Assembly (NCBI RefSeq): GCF_023264675.1
Contig: NZ_JAHFVG010000056.1
Span: forward strand, 1-37,345
Source: Rhodococcus sp. (in: high G+C Gram-positive bacteria)
Lineage (GTDB): Bacteria > Actinomycetota > Actinomycetes > Mycobacteriales > Mycobacteriaceae
Reading direction: 5' to 3'
Length of the DNA stretch: 37,345 nucleotides
Position numbers and translations under genes: made by a program. Under the pieces are notes generated by a model. That model made no database searches. It saw nothing but the letters and a program-made list of their open reading frames with translations, and had not been told where the DNA came from. Below, in pieces: positions 17,815 to 25,645 of this stretch (position 1 is the stretch's first letter; every line of letters begins with the position of its first letter).

Positions 17815-19023
17815 TCAGGACGCTTCGGCGATAACCCGAGCGCCGACGCCGGATCCATGAGCGCGAGCCAGTGAGTCCACCACGAGGGCTGCGTGAAGCG
17901 CCATCAGGCCGGCCGAACTCAACGGGTCGACACCGGTCAGTTGCTCGATTCGCTTGAGCCGGTAGTCAACGGTGTTCGGGTGCACATACAGCGACTTGGC
18001 ACTTGCCCGGCGATTCGCCTCGCTTCCGATGAACGTGCGCAGCGTGTGCACCAGTTCCGGGTACGCGTCGAGCGGCGCGATGACAGATCGAAGCCGTGAT
18101 CGGCCGGGTCCTGGCCGAGACAACTGGTACTCGAGTGCGAGATCCCCGGTGCGGTAGAGCCGTGCCGCCATACCGAGGCACCGCGCGAGCTCGACGAGTT
18201 CACGGCAATGTGCCAGAACACCGTCCATCTCACCGACATGCGCTCGGGACGTCGCCGCCACGATGTCGACGCCGAGGACTGATGTCAGTGCAGCGAAGCA
18301 GATTTCAACCGCATCGACTCGGGCGGCAGGGACCAGAATCGTTCCACCGTGCGCGGCCAGCGACAGCAGCGGCACACAACCGATGTCGGCAGCCGTCAGA
18401 GCCGATACCGCGGCGGAGAGGGCACCATCGTCCAGCTTCCGCGATCCGATCCGATCCGGCCCTTCGCTCGCATCGACGAACTGTACGACCAGCACGTCGT
18501 ATTCTGCCGCCAGTTCGATGCCACTGCGCTCGGCTACCACCCGAGCCTCCGGGTCACCCGATGTCACCAACTCGACGAGCTGAGCCGAACGCTCTCGCAC
18601 CACTCCCGAATCCTGACGGCAATGGTCGAGGTAGGCCGACGAAACCACATTGGCGACTACTTCGAGAACGCGCATCATGAAGACCGCACGATCGACGACG
18701 GCACCTTCGCCGTCTGCACCCTCGTCCCCAGCACAGCCGCGCTTCAACACAGCACCGATGGCACCGTGGACAGCCCGCTGCGCATCGCGCAGAGGAACGG
18801 CGGCGTGCACCAACTTCTCGGCCGCGAGGCGGGCACCGTCGAGCTCACCGCCCTGCGGGAGACGCCCCAGAGCGAAGCTGTTCGTCGCCACTCGGGCGCA
18901 CTGAGATTCCAGCGCTGCCGTTATCTTGACATCGGACTCGCGGGGCGGCACTCCGACGGTCGCGTGATGTTCTCCAGTGAGAACTCTGTCGATGGGTTTC
19001 GCGAGCGTGGTGTTCAATCGCAT
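17815..19023 (-). CDS. PucR/CdaR-type transcriptional regulator
   Basis: A 402-residue protein whose C-terminal 80 residues form the PucR-family helix-turn-helix: LVHTLRTFIGSEANRRASAKSL then YVHPNTVDYRLKRIEQLTGVDP. The middle (residues 170-300) resembles the GGDEF-like domain found in CdaR-type regulators, and the N-terminal part resembles a sensory domain. PucR-type proteins often regulate purine, sugar-acid or amino-acid catabolism, but the ligand cannot be assigned here. ATG at 19023 has GGAAGG about 11 bases upstream. The gene stands alone between the DUF218 gene and the terminator of the desaturase operon, so it probably has its own promoter. Confidence 0.85.
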   Translation of the reverse strand: MRLNTTLAKPIDRVLTGEHHATVGVPPRESDVKITAALESQCARVATNSFALGRLPQGGELDGARLAAEKLVHAAVPLRDAQRAVHGAIGAVLKRGCAGDEGADGEGAVVDRAVFMMRVLEVVANVVSSAYLDHCRQDSGVVRERSAQLVELVTSGDPEARVVAERSGIELAAEYDVLVVQFVDASEGPDRIGSRKLDDGALSAAVSALTAADIGCVPLLSLAAHGGTILVPAARVDAVEICFAALTSVLGVDIVAATSRAHVGEMDGVLAHCRELVELARCLGMAARLYRTGDLALEYQLSRPGPGRSRLRSVIAPLDAYPELVHTLRTFIGSEANRRASAKSLYVHPNTVDYRLKRIEQLTGVDPLSSAGLMALHAALVVDSLARAHGSGVGARVIAEAS

Positions 19024-19159
19024 GTCGAGCCGCCTTCCATCCGTTTGTCTGCTTCGATGAGTAACGGTAACTCACTCCGCGTGCCCAAGGTACGAAAATG
19101 GCAGTTGAAACATTCTTCGAGTTTGTTTGACTTCACGGCGAGCATCGTGCAGAAGACAC

Positions 19160-19199
19160 AAAGAAGGGTCGTGCGCCGCGATGGACGCACGACCCCTTC
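19160..19199 (-). terminator. Rho-independent terminator of the desaturase operon
   Basis: On the minus strand the 10-bp perfect stem GGGTCGTGCG/CGCACGACCC (19166-19175 with 19186-19195, 10-base loop) is followed by TTCTTTGTGTCTTC. This T-rich tail is rare in this genome and marks the end of the reductase-desaturase-small-protein transcript, 40 bases after the last stop. Confidence 0.85.
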
Positions 19200-19236
19200 G
19201 TCGTAGATGCCTGACCGATCTGCAGGGCCGAAACGA

Positions 19237-19467
19237 TCAGCGGCTCTCGAATTCGCCGTTGATGACCTGACCGAGTGGAGCGTCGTCTCGGGCCTTCTTC
19301 GCAGCCTCGCGCATTTCGATGCCGTCGGAGACCCAGTCACCGATCTCACGAGTGACATCGCGGACCGCGCCGGCAATGATGACGGCAATCTTGCCGACAT
19401 GATTGGCAGCCGACTCGGTGAGCTCCTGCACCGTGTCCTTGTTCCGTTCGAACTTGCCTACCACCAC
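19237..19467 (-). CDS. Small protein of unknown function in the desaturase operon
   Basis: A 76-residue protein. GTG at 19467 was chosen because AGGGG lies five bases upstream; GTG at 19473 is the alternative. The sequence reads as a long amphipathic helix with a mildly hydrophobic centre (KIAVIIAGAVRDV) and a charged second half (EIGDWVSDGIEMREAAKKARDD), compatible with peripheral membrane association rather than a full membrane span. It follows the desaturase stop by about 70 bases and precedes a strong terminator, so it is the last gene of that operon. No family was recognised. A role as a desaturase partner or stability factor is inferred only from position. Confidence 0.7.
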   Translation of the reverse strand: MVVGKFERNKDTVQELTESAANHVGKIAVIIAGAVRDVTREIGDWVSDGIEMREAAKKARDDAPLGQVINGEFESR

Positions 19468-19539
19468 GTTCACCCCTGATTCGGTTCCTCGGTCGCGAGC
19501 CCCGTCGTCTCTCGCGCAGGACGGGACGGTGCCTGCCAT

Positions 19540-20724
19540 CTAGGCAGCAGCCTTCTTGCGCTCGACGATAACACCGACAGTGGGCTCGGAGCCGGTCAGC
19601 GAATTCGGTAGTGCGAGCTTGAAGATCTTGCCCCAGACCGACCCGATCTGCTTGAAGAATCCGCCGCTGTTGTACGGGAGCTCGTACTTCTCGCACAGCG
19701 CCTTCACCTCGGGCGCCATCTCCGGGTACCGGTGAGCGGGCAGATCGGGGAAGAGGTGGTGCTCGATCTGATGCGAGAGATTGCCGGACATGATGTGGAA
19801 CAACGGCGAACCCTCGATATTGGCCGATCCGAGCATCTGGCGGACGTACCACTCGCCGCGCGATTCGTCGGCGGTCTCGTCTTCGGTGAAAGTCTGCACT
19901 CCGGTTGGGAAGTGACCACAGAAGATGATCGAGTACGTCCACAGGTTACGGATGAGGTTCGCACCGACATTCCCGACCAGAGTCGTGACGAAGAACGGTC
20001 CGGTCAGAGCGGGGAAGACGACGTAGTCCTTCAGGACCTGACGGCCTGCCTTGCGCCACATGCCCTGCAGCAGCGGCTTGACGTCGTGCCACTTCCGCTT
20101 GCCCTGAACGATGTTCTCCGCTTCGAGGTCGTGCAGCATGACGCCCCATTCGAAGAACGTCATCAACAGGAACGCGTACACAGGATTACCGAGGTAATAA
20201 GGGTTCCACTTCTGGCCCTCGTCCATGCGGAGAATGCCGTATCCGATATCCCGATCCTTGCCGACGATATTGGTGAAGGTGTGGTGCATGTAGTTGTGCG
20301 AGTGCTTCCACTGATCTGCGGGGCAGACTGTGTCCCACTCGAATACCTGCGAGTTGAAGCCGGGCTCTCGCATCCAGTCGTACTGGCCGTGCATGACGTT
20401 GTGGCCGATTTCCATGTTGTCGAGAATCTTCGAGACTCCCAGTGCACCGACGCCGGCAAGCCATGCGGGCGGAAGGAACGGCAGATACATCAGCGCGCGT
20501 CCGGCAACCTCCAGGGTCCGCTGCGTCTTGACGATGTTGTAGATGTACTCGCGATCCTCGTCGCCGAGCTTGGCCACGGTTCGAGCACGCAACTCGTCCA
20601 GTTCGCGGCCGAGTTCTTGAACCTGCTCGTACGACAGGACGGTGGGCGACTTCGAATCGCCCGCGCCCTGTGACGGGCCGATGAAGGGGAGGAAGGACAG
20701 TGACGGTAGCGGTATTCCGAACAT
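19540..20724 (-). CDS. desA3: Membrane fatty-acyl desaturase (DesA3/linoleoyl-CoA desaturase-like)
   Basis: A 394-residue integral membrane di-iron desaturase. All three histidine boxes are present: HNVMH (His108, His112), HSHNYMHH (His141-His148) and HQIEHH (His318-His323). Two hydrophobic stretches precede the first box (MYLPFLPPAWLAGVGALG), and another pair lies between boxes two and three. DesA3 of M. tuberculosis introduces the delta-9 double bond into stearoyl-CoA, taking electrons from the partner oxidoreductase Rv3230c. The same partner type is encoded 100 bases upstream here. ATG at 20724 has GGAG eight bases before it. Regulation is probably by the divergent FabR/DesT-like repressor at 22129-22779. 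Confidence 0.93.
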   Translation of the reverse strand: MFGIPLPSLSFLPFIGPSQGAGDSKSPTVLSYEQVQELGRELDELRARTVAKLGDEDREYIYNIVKTQRTLEVAGRALMYLPFLPPAWLAGVGALGVSKILDNMEIGHNVMHGQYDWMREPGFNSQVFEWDTVCPADQWKHSHNYMHHTFTNIVGKDRDIGYGILRMDEGQKWNPYYLGNPVYAFLLMTFFEWGVMLHDLEAENIVQGKRKWHDVKPLLQGMWRKAGRQVLKDYVVFPALTGPFFVTTLVGNVGANLIRNLWTYSIIFCGHFPTGVQTFTEDETADESRGEWYVRQMLGSANIEGSPLFHIMSGNLSHQIEHHLFPDLPAHRYPEMAPEVKALCEKYELPYNSGGFFKQIGSVWGKIFKLALPNSLTGSEPTVGVIVERKKAAA

Positions 20725-20824
20725 TCGAAAGTCTCCGTTTCGGATTCGTGAGGTAACGACGTGTCGCTCAGGTCGATGAAAACTGTTTCAGCCGGCCAGC
20801 TTTCGACCGGTCCGTGATCCAGAC

Positions 20825-21943
20825 TCAGATTTCGATGGCGACATCACCGACCGGAACCGAAACACAGAGTTGAATCTTCTTGTGGGGTTCACTGTCGGTC
20901 TCGCCGGTCTGAACATTCTTGGTACATCCCGAGGTCTTCACCGATGTGCAGGTGAAGCAGATCCCCATGCGGCAGCCGTACGCCGGGCTCAAGCCCGCGT
21001 CCTCGGCCTGCTCGAGCAGCGTGCGGCCGGTATTGGACGCCGTCACGTCACTTCCGGTGAACGCGATGTCGCCATCGGCGTCGTCGGTGACCACCGACAG
21101 AGGAGGCGCGAACTCCTCGAGGTGGAGGCGGTCGGTCAAGCCCAGTTCGCCGTACACGTTCTTGACGCCTCGCATCAAGCCCGGCGGACCACACAGGTAG
21201 GTGTGCGCGTCGCGGTGCCACGGTGCAACCGCATCGAGGTGCTCGGTGGAGAAGAACCCGTGCAGATCTCCACCTTCTTCTTGATCGGTGTACGCGAACA
21301 CGATTCGCACGTTCGCCTCGCCCGTGGTAGCTGCGATCTCGTCGAGTTCGCGGCGATAGGACACATCGCTCTCGGTGTAGGCGTAGTGCAGAAAGGTGAG
21401 ATCGCCGCTGTACCCCTCGTCCAGCAACGATCGCAGCATCGACAGCACCGGCGTGATCCCGCTGCCACCACTGATCAGCAGTACGCGCTCCGGACGCGGT
21501 GAGGGCAGGTGAAATGTTCCGTCGGCTTGCGAGAGGCTGACCACGAGGCCGACACGTGCGTTGCGGTGCAGGTGCTGTGATACCAGACCTTCGGGATGGG
21601 CTTTGATCGTCAGTTCGATGCGTCCGTCGGCACGGTACTGCGAACATGCGGGCGAGTAGCACCGCGTGTGCCGGACTCCGTCGATCACGACGCCGACCTG
21701 GACGAACTGCCCGGCCTCGAACCCGTTCCACTGATGTGTCGGGCGCAGCGTCAAGGTGACGGTGTCCGCCGTCGACCGGTGCACGGCAGTGACCTCGCCG
21801 CGTAGATCCCGCACCGTGGTCATCGGGTCGACGAGTTCGAGATAGCGATCCAATGCGTGCGGTGTCGCCATGGCCTCGAACAGTGACAGCAACGAGAATC
21901 GCCCGCGCCTGCGCGGCTGATCGAGCTTCTGCTGGAGTGTCAT
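20825..21943 (-). CDS. Flavin/2Fe-2S oxidoreductase, electron donor of the desaturase
   Basis: A 372-residue ferredoxin-NADP reductase-type protein with a C-terminal plant-type ferredoxin domain. In order: FAD-binding barrel (residues 45-150, with TRCYSPACSQ as the flavin motif), NAD(P)H-binding domain (LLISGGSGITPVLSMLRSL and TYLCGPPGLMRGV), then the 2Fe-2S ligands Cys324, Cys329, Cys332 and Cys360 (C-x4-C-x2-C-x27-C). It should pass electrons from NADPH to the di-iron centre of the membrane desaturase encoded just downstream, as Rv3230c does for DesA3. ATG at 21943 has GGGAGG four to five bases upstream. It is the first gene of the operon, and its promoter region contains an 18-bp inverted repeat. 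Confidence 0.93.
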   Translation of the reverse strand: MTLQQKLDQPRRRGRFSLLSLFEAMATPHALDRYLELVDPMTTVRDLRGEVTAVHRSTADTVTLTLRPTHQWNGFEAGQFVQVGVVIDGVRHTRCYSPACSQYRADGRIELTIKAHPEGLVSQHLHRNARVGLVVSLSQADGTFHLPSPRPERVLLISGGSGITPVLSMLRSLLDEGYSGDLTFLHYAYTESDVSYRRELDEIAATTGEANVRIVFAYTDQEEGGDLHGFFSTEHLDAVAPWHRDAHTYLCGPPGLMRGVKNVYGELGLTDRLHLEEFAPPLSVVTDDADGDIAFTGSDVTASNTGRTLLEQAEDAGLSPAYGCRMGICFTCTSVKTSGCTKNVQTGETDSEPHKKIQLCVSVPVGDVAIEI

Positions 21944-21982
21944 ATCGCCTCCCGATCTCGGTCGAAAAGAACGAACTATTTC

Positions 21983-22000
21983 AGTGTACGTCTGTGCACT
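21983..22000. promoter_or_regulatory. Candidate operator of the FabR/DesT-like repressor
   Basis: AGTGTAC-GTCT-GTGCACT is an 18-bp inverted repeat (7-4-7, one mismatched pair) located 40-57 bases upstream of the oxidoreductase start. The minus-strand hexamer TACACT inside it could serve as a -10. Its size and the AGTG...CACT ends resemble, from memory, operators of DesT and FabR. Confidence 0.6.
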
Positions 22001-22073
22001 AGAATGAGTGTGACAGACCGGTACCCAGGGCTGTCAACGTGAATGTGACTGCAGCGACAGGTTTACATCTGTA

Positions 22074-22087
22074 GTGACTGGCGTCAC
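22074..22087. promoter_or_regulatory. Inverted repeat in the tetR promoter region
   Basis: GTGAC-TGGC-GTCAC is a perfect 5-bp-arm palindrome about 42 bases upstream of the TetR gene start. It may be a second regulatory site, distinct in sequence from the 18-bp operator, or part of the tetR core promoter. Confidence 0.3.
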
Positions 22088-22128
22088 AGTTACCCAATGG
22101 CCAAGGTCAGGCGGGAGGTAAAGGATCG

Positions 22129-22779
22129 ATGGACGGTCATAAACTCGACCACGTGACAGAACCGGGGACGCGAGCAGAACGCAAGGAACGCACGCGTCAA
22201 GCACTGATCGACGGCACGTTGGACCTCCTACGCGACCGTTCGTTCGCCAGTGTCAGCTTGCGCGAGGTCACCCGCTCCGCAGGCATCGTGCCCACGGCGT
22301 TCTACCGGCATTTCTCCTCCATGGAAGACCTCGGCGTCGCACTCGTCGAAGATTCGATGCGCATGCTTCGACAGATGCTGCGCGACGCCCGAAAAGAACC
22401 GTCGGTCAAGAATGCGACGGAATCACTGCGAATACTCGTTCGTCAAGTTCGCTCGCACGAGGATCACTTTCGATTCCTTGCACGCGAGCGCTACGGCGGA
22501 GTCACCGAGGTGCGCAAGGCGTTTGCCACCGAACTACGCATGTTCGTCAGCGAGTTGACCATCGACCTCTCCCGTATGCCGGGACTGGAGACGTGGGATA
22601 TCGCGGACCTGGAGATGGCGGCGGATCTCATCGTGTCCACGATGTTGACCGCGACCGTCGGCCTTCTCGAAATCGACCGTCAGGGCAGCGAGAACGAACG
22701 TGAGCTGCTGCGCCGAACCGAGCACCAGGTGAGGTTGATCGTCCTCGGCATGGGGGCGTGGAGGCCGACCCACATCTGA
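22129..22779 (+). CDS. TetR family regulator, FabR/DesT-like, divergent from the desaturase operon
   Basis: A 216-residue TetR-type regulator with helix-turn-helix at residues 41-62 (SLREVTRSAGIVPTAFYRHF). From memory, the region RSFASVSLREV...TAFYRHFSSMEDLGVALVEDSMRMLRQM aligns closely with E. coli FabR (RSFASLSLREV...TSFYRHFRDVDELGL...LMLRQLM), and the ERYGGVTEVRKAFATELRMFVSEL segment also fits. FabR and Pseudomonas DesT repress unsaturated fatty acid or desaturase genes according to acyl-CoA/ACP saturation. ATG at 22129 has GGGAGGTAAAGGA just upstream. It is read divergently from the desaturase operon across 185 bases. I infer that it is the lipid-saturation-sensing repressor of that operon. 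Confidence 0.9.
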   Translation: MDGHKLDHVTEPGTRAERKERTRQALIDGTLDLLRDRSFASVSLREVTRSAGIVPTAFYRHFSSMEDLGVALVEDSMRMLRQMLRDARKEPSVKNATESLRILVRQVRSHEDHFRFLARERYGGVTEVRKAFATELRMFVSELTIDLSRMPGLETWDIADLEMAADLIVSTMLTATVGLLEIDRQGSENERELLRRTEHQVRLIVLGMGAWRPTHI

Positions 22780-22817
22780 CGGTCGGGGGGCCACGAACGT
22801 CTGGGATGATCGATTTC

Positions 22818-23648
22818 ATGACACCAACAGCGATGAAGGTGACCGTCGGCGATCTCGAATTCGATGTATCCACTGCCGGCAGGGAAGACGACATCCCCGT
22901 CGTACTTCTGCACGGCTTCCCTCAGACGTCGGGATGCTGGGACGCCGTGGTTCCGCTGCTGACTGCCGGGGGAATCAGAACGATTGCACCGGATCAGCGT
23001 GGTTACTCCCCCGGTGCACGTCCGCTCGGAGTCGAAGCCTACGCGTCGGAAAAATTGGCGGGCGACGTTGTCGGAATCGTCGAGGAGTTTGGCTTCGAGT
23101 CGGTCCACCTCGTCGGACACGACTGGGGAGCGGCGATCGCCTGGCAGCTGGCTGCCGAGCACCCCGACATCGTTCGGTCGTTGACCGCCGTGTCGGTCCC
23201 CCATACCGCGGCGTTCGGCTGGGCCGTTCGATTCGACGCCGATCAACAAGAACGTTCGACCTACATGAAACTGCTTCGCGAGGAAGGAAAAGCGGAGGCG
23301 GTTCTACTGGAGGACGGCGCTCGGCGACTGCGTGCCATGTTCTCCGACCGCAGCCCCGACGACCGCTACATCGAACATCTGAGCCGGCCGGGAGCATTGA
23401 CGGCCGCCCTCAACTGGTATCGCGCGATGACCAATGCGTTCGGCCGGCTTCCGTCGGTCGAGGTGCCGACGACCTTCGTCTGGAGCAACGAGGACGCCGC
23501 GATCGGACGCGCCGGGGCCGAGCGGTGCGGAGATTTCGTCGACGCCGACTACTCGTTCGTCGAACTCGACGGCATTTCGCATTGGGTTCCCGAAGAAGCT
23601 CCCGAGCGGCTCGCCGCCGAGATCCTCGCCCGGGTTCGCTCGGTCTAG
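22818..23648 (+). CDS. Alpha/beta-hydrolase, epoxide hydrolase-like
   Basis: A 276-residue alpha/beta-hydrolase. HGFP (residues 32-35) is the oxyanion-hole motif. GHDWGAA (residues 100-106) has Asp102 rather than Ser at the nucleophile elbow, typical of epoxide hydrolases and haloacid/haloalkane dehalogenases. His255 in GISHW is the catalytic base and Asp226 a candidate acid. The lid region (residues 135-195) contains NWYRAMTN, whose Tyr is where epoxide hydrolases place a ring-opening tyrosine. ATG at 22818 gives MTPTAMKVTVGD; ATG at 22806 is possible. The gene begins 38 bases after the TetR gene and may be co-transcribed. Its stop shares the palindrome CTAG with the convergent MFS gene. Confidence 0.85.
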   Translation: MTPTAMKVTVGDLEFDVSTAGREDDIPVVLLHGFPQTSGCWDAVVPLLTAGGIRTIAPDQRGYSPGARPLGVEAYASEKLAGDVVGIVEEFGFESVHLVGHDWGAAIAWQLAAEHPDIVRSLTAVSVPHTAAFGWAVRFDADQQERSTYMKLLREEGKAEAVLLEDGARRLRAMFSDRSPDDRYIEHLSRPGALTAALNWYRAMTNAFGRLPSVEVPTTFVWSNEDAAIGRAGAERCGDFVDADYSFVELDGISHWVPEEAPERLAAEILARVRSV

Positions 23649-24967
23649 ACCTTGTCCGGCGACTTCACGGCGAGAAGCGCGCCGAGTCCGACCGCCAGCA
23701 CCAGAAGCAAACCGCCGATGCCTGCGCGATCGGCGTCGAAGAGAAACACGAACAGCCCGAACAGCGTGGGCGCCAGAAACGACACGGCACGGCCGGTGGT
23801 GGCGTAGAGGCCGAAGAACTGCCCCTCACGCCCCGGCGGAGCCAGCCGCGCCAGGTAGGTGCGCGACGAGGACTGCGCCGGGCCGACGAACAGGCAGAGA
23901 ACGAGACCGAACACCCAGAACAGCAGCGGTCCCGATACGAACAGCAGAACGACACCGGCCGCGATCATCGCCGTCAGCGAAAAGACGATGACCCGTTTCG
24001 GTCCGACGCGATCGTCGAACACGCCCGCAGTGATTGCGCCGAGTCCGGCGAAAACATTTGCCGCTACGCCGAACAGCAGCACGTCGCCAGTACCGATGCC
24101 GTAGACGTTGACCGCGAGCACCGCGCCGAACGTGAACACTCCGGCCAGTCCGTCGCGAAACAGCGCACTGGCAATCAGGAAGTAGACGCTCCGGCGATCT
24201 GCACCCCACAGCTCGCGCAAGTCTCGGAACAGCACCCGATAGGACTCCGCCATCCCGGCCTTGGCGGCTCCGGGATCGGCTGCCGTCGAGGGTAGTTCGG
24301 GCACCGAGAGCAGCACCGGTATCGCCGACACGGCGAACCAGAGGGCGGCAAGCAGCGCAACGAGCCTGATGTTGAGCCCGCCATCGGTGGTCAACCCGAA
24401 CAGTCCTCGGGTGTCTCCGTCACCGGAGATGAAACCTACGTAGCAGATGAGGAGCAATACGATGCCGCCGAAATAGCCCATGGACCAGCCGAATCCGGAC
24501 ACCCGACCGATGTTGGCCGGGGTGGAGACCTGCCTCAACATCGCGTTGTACGGAATGCTGGCGAGCTCGAACATGATGGACCCAACGGCGAGGAGCACCA
24601 GGCCCAACCACAGGTAGTGGTAGTCGTCCTTCACGAAGAACAATCCGGCCATACTGGCCACGGTCACGCCGGTCAGCAGCGCGAGCGATCGCTTCCGCCT
24701 ACCCCTGGCGTCGAACCGCTGACCGGAGACCGGAGCCAACACGGCGATGACGACGCCGGCGAGTCCGACCGACCAACTGAACCACGACGTCGCCGAAATC
24801 GATCCGGGTAGATCGTCGCCGACTGCATCGGTGAGGTACACCGAGAACACGAACGTGAGGATGACGGCGTTGAATGCGGCCGAGCCCCAATCCCATATCC
24901 CCCAGGCGAATACCTGCTTACGCGTGGTCGCGACACCGACGACGGCGTCATCCGCCTGTGCACTCAT
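23645..24967 (-). CDS. MFS permease of the UMF1/Atg22-like family
   Basis: A 440-residue membrane protein with about twelve hydrophobic segments. The opening VFAWGIWDWGSAAFNAVILTFVFSVYLT and the loop GQRFDARGRRKR are characteristic of the UMF1 (Atg22-like) branch of the major facilitator superfamily, whose bacterial substrates are mostly unknown. ATG at 24967 has no Shine-Dalgarno sequence. A minus-strand TAGGCT (24974-24979) lies six bases before the ATG, so the mRNA may be leaderless. The promoter side faces a PadR regulator gene with a 16-bp repeat array between, which suggests PadR control. The stop codon overlaps the convergent hydrolase stop by four bases. Confidence 0.87.
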   Translation of the reverse strand: MSAQADDAVVGVATTRKQVFAWGIWDWGSAAFNAVILTFVFSVYLTDAVGDDLPGSISATSWFSWSVGLAGVVIAVLAPVSGQRFDARGRRKRSLALLTGVTVASMAGLFFVKDDYHYLWLGLVLLAVGSIMFELASIPYNAMLRQVSTPANIGRVSGFGWSMGYFGGIVLLLICYVGFISGDGDTRGLFGLTTDGGLNIRLVALLAALWFAVSAIPVLLSVPELPSTAADPGAAKAGMAESYRVLFRDLRELWGADRRSVYFLIASALFRDGLAGVFTFGAVLAVNVYGIGTGDVLLFGVAANVFAGLGAITAGVFDDRVGPKRVIVFSLTAMIAAGVVLLFVSGPLLFWVFGLVLCLFVGPAQSSSRTYLARLAPPGREGQFFGLYATTGRAVSFLAPTLFGLFVFLFDADRAGIGGLLLVLAVGLGALLAVKSPDKV

Positions 24968-25049
24968 AACGGAAGCCTAGGCGAGTCGTCGGCCTCCGGC
25001 GTCGTACTCCGGTATCAGACAGCCCGCCACATCGAGAGAGTGCACTCAG

Positions 25050-25113
25050 TTGCATAGTCACCGCCTTGCATACTCAACCCCTTGCATAGTCACCTCAGTG
25101 CATACATACTGAT
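25050..25113 (+). repeat. 16-bp tandem repeat array, candidate PadR operator, overlapping the promoter
   Basis: Three near-identical 16-base units stand head to tail: TTGCATAGTCACCGCC at 25050, TTGCATACTCAACCCC at 25066, and TTGCATAGTCACCTCA at 25082. A degenerate fourth, GTGCATACATACTGAT, starts at 25098 in exact register. The third unit supplies TTGCAT as a -35. After 17 bases CATACT (25105-25110) fits a -10, and transcription would then start at about 25117, at the GTG start of padR. Confidence 0.75.
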
Positions 25114-25117
25114 CCGC

Positions 25118-25645
25118 GTGGCACTGGAACACGCGATACTCGTCTCGCTCACCGAGCTCTCGGGCTCCGGCTACGAACTCGCGCGTCGTTTCGACAAATC
25201 CATCGGCTTCTTCTGGAGTGCCACTCATCAACAGATCTACCGAGTGCTCACTCGAATGGACGCTGCAGGCTGGATCGCGGGAACGTCGGTGATACAGGAC
25301 GGTCGCCCGGACAAGAAGGTCTACACGGTCAGCGACGCCGGCCGAACCGAGCTCGATCGTTGGATCGCCGAGCCAACCGATCCCGGCAAACTCCGCGACG
25401 AACTGGCCGTCAAGATACGAGGCGGTGCCGGCGGCGACATCGACGTCCTCAAAGCCGAGGTACGACGCCACCGAGATGTTCACAGCGAGCGCCTCGAGCT
25501 CTACCGATCGATCGAAAAGCGTGACTTCCCCTCCCCTGCCGACCTCGCCGGCACCGCGCTGCACCAGTACCTCGTGCTGCGCGGTGGAATCCGAGTCGAA
25601 GAAGGCTTCGCCGATTGGTGCGACGAGATATTGGAGAACCTGTGA
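25118..25645 (+). CDS. PadR family transcriptional regulator
   Basis: A 175-residue regulator with an N-terminal PadR winged helix (LEHAILVSLTELSGSGYELARRFDKSIGFFW, then HQQIYRVLTRMDAAGWI, wing KKVYTVSDAGRTELDRWI) and a C-terminal helical VirK-type dimerisation domain. GTG at 25118 (MALEHAIL) matches the usual PadR N-terminus. The frame is open upstream, but that stretch is the 16-bp repeat array. There is no ribosome site before the GTG, consistent with a leaderless transcript. The stop overlaps the GTG start of the following FadH-like gene (GTGA), so the regulator and enzyme are translationally coupled. Confidence 0.88.
   Translation: MALEHAILVSLTELSGSGYELARRFDKSIGFFWSATHQQIYRVLTRMDAAGWIAGTSVIQDGRPDKKVYTVSDAGRTELDRWIAEPTDPGKLRDELAVKIRGGAGGDIDVLKAEVRRHRDVHSERLELYRSIEKRDFPSPADLAGTALHQYLVLRGGIRVEEGFADWCDEILENL

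Noticed and set aside
25050..25113. The 16-bp repeats as a CRISPR array or plasmid iterons
   Set aside because: The units abut without spacers, there are only three to four copies, and no cas or rep gene is present. A promoter/operator array fits better.
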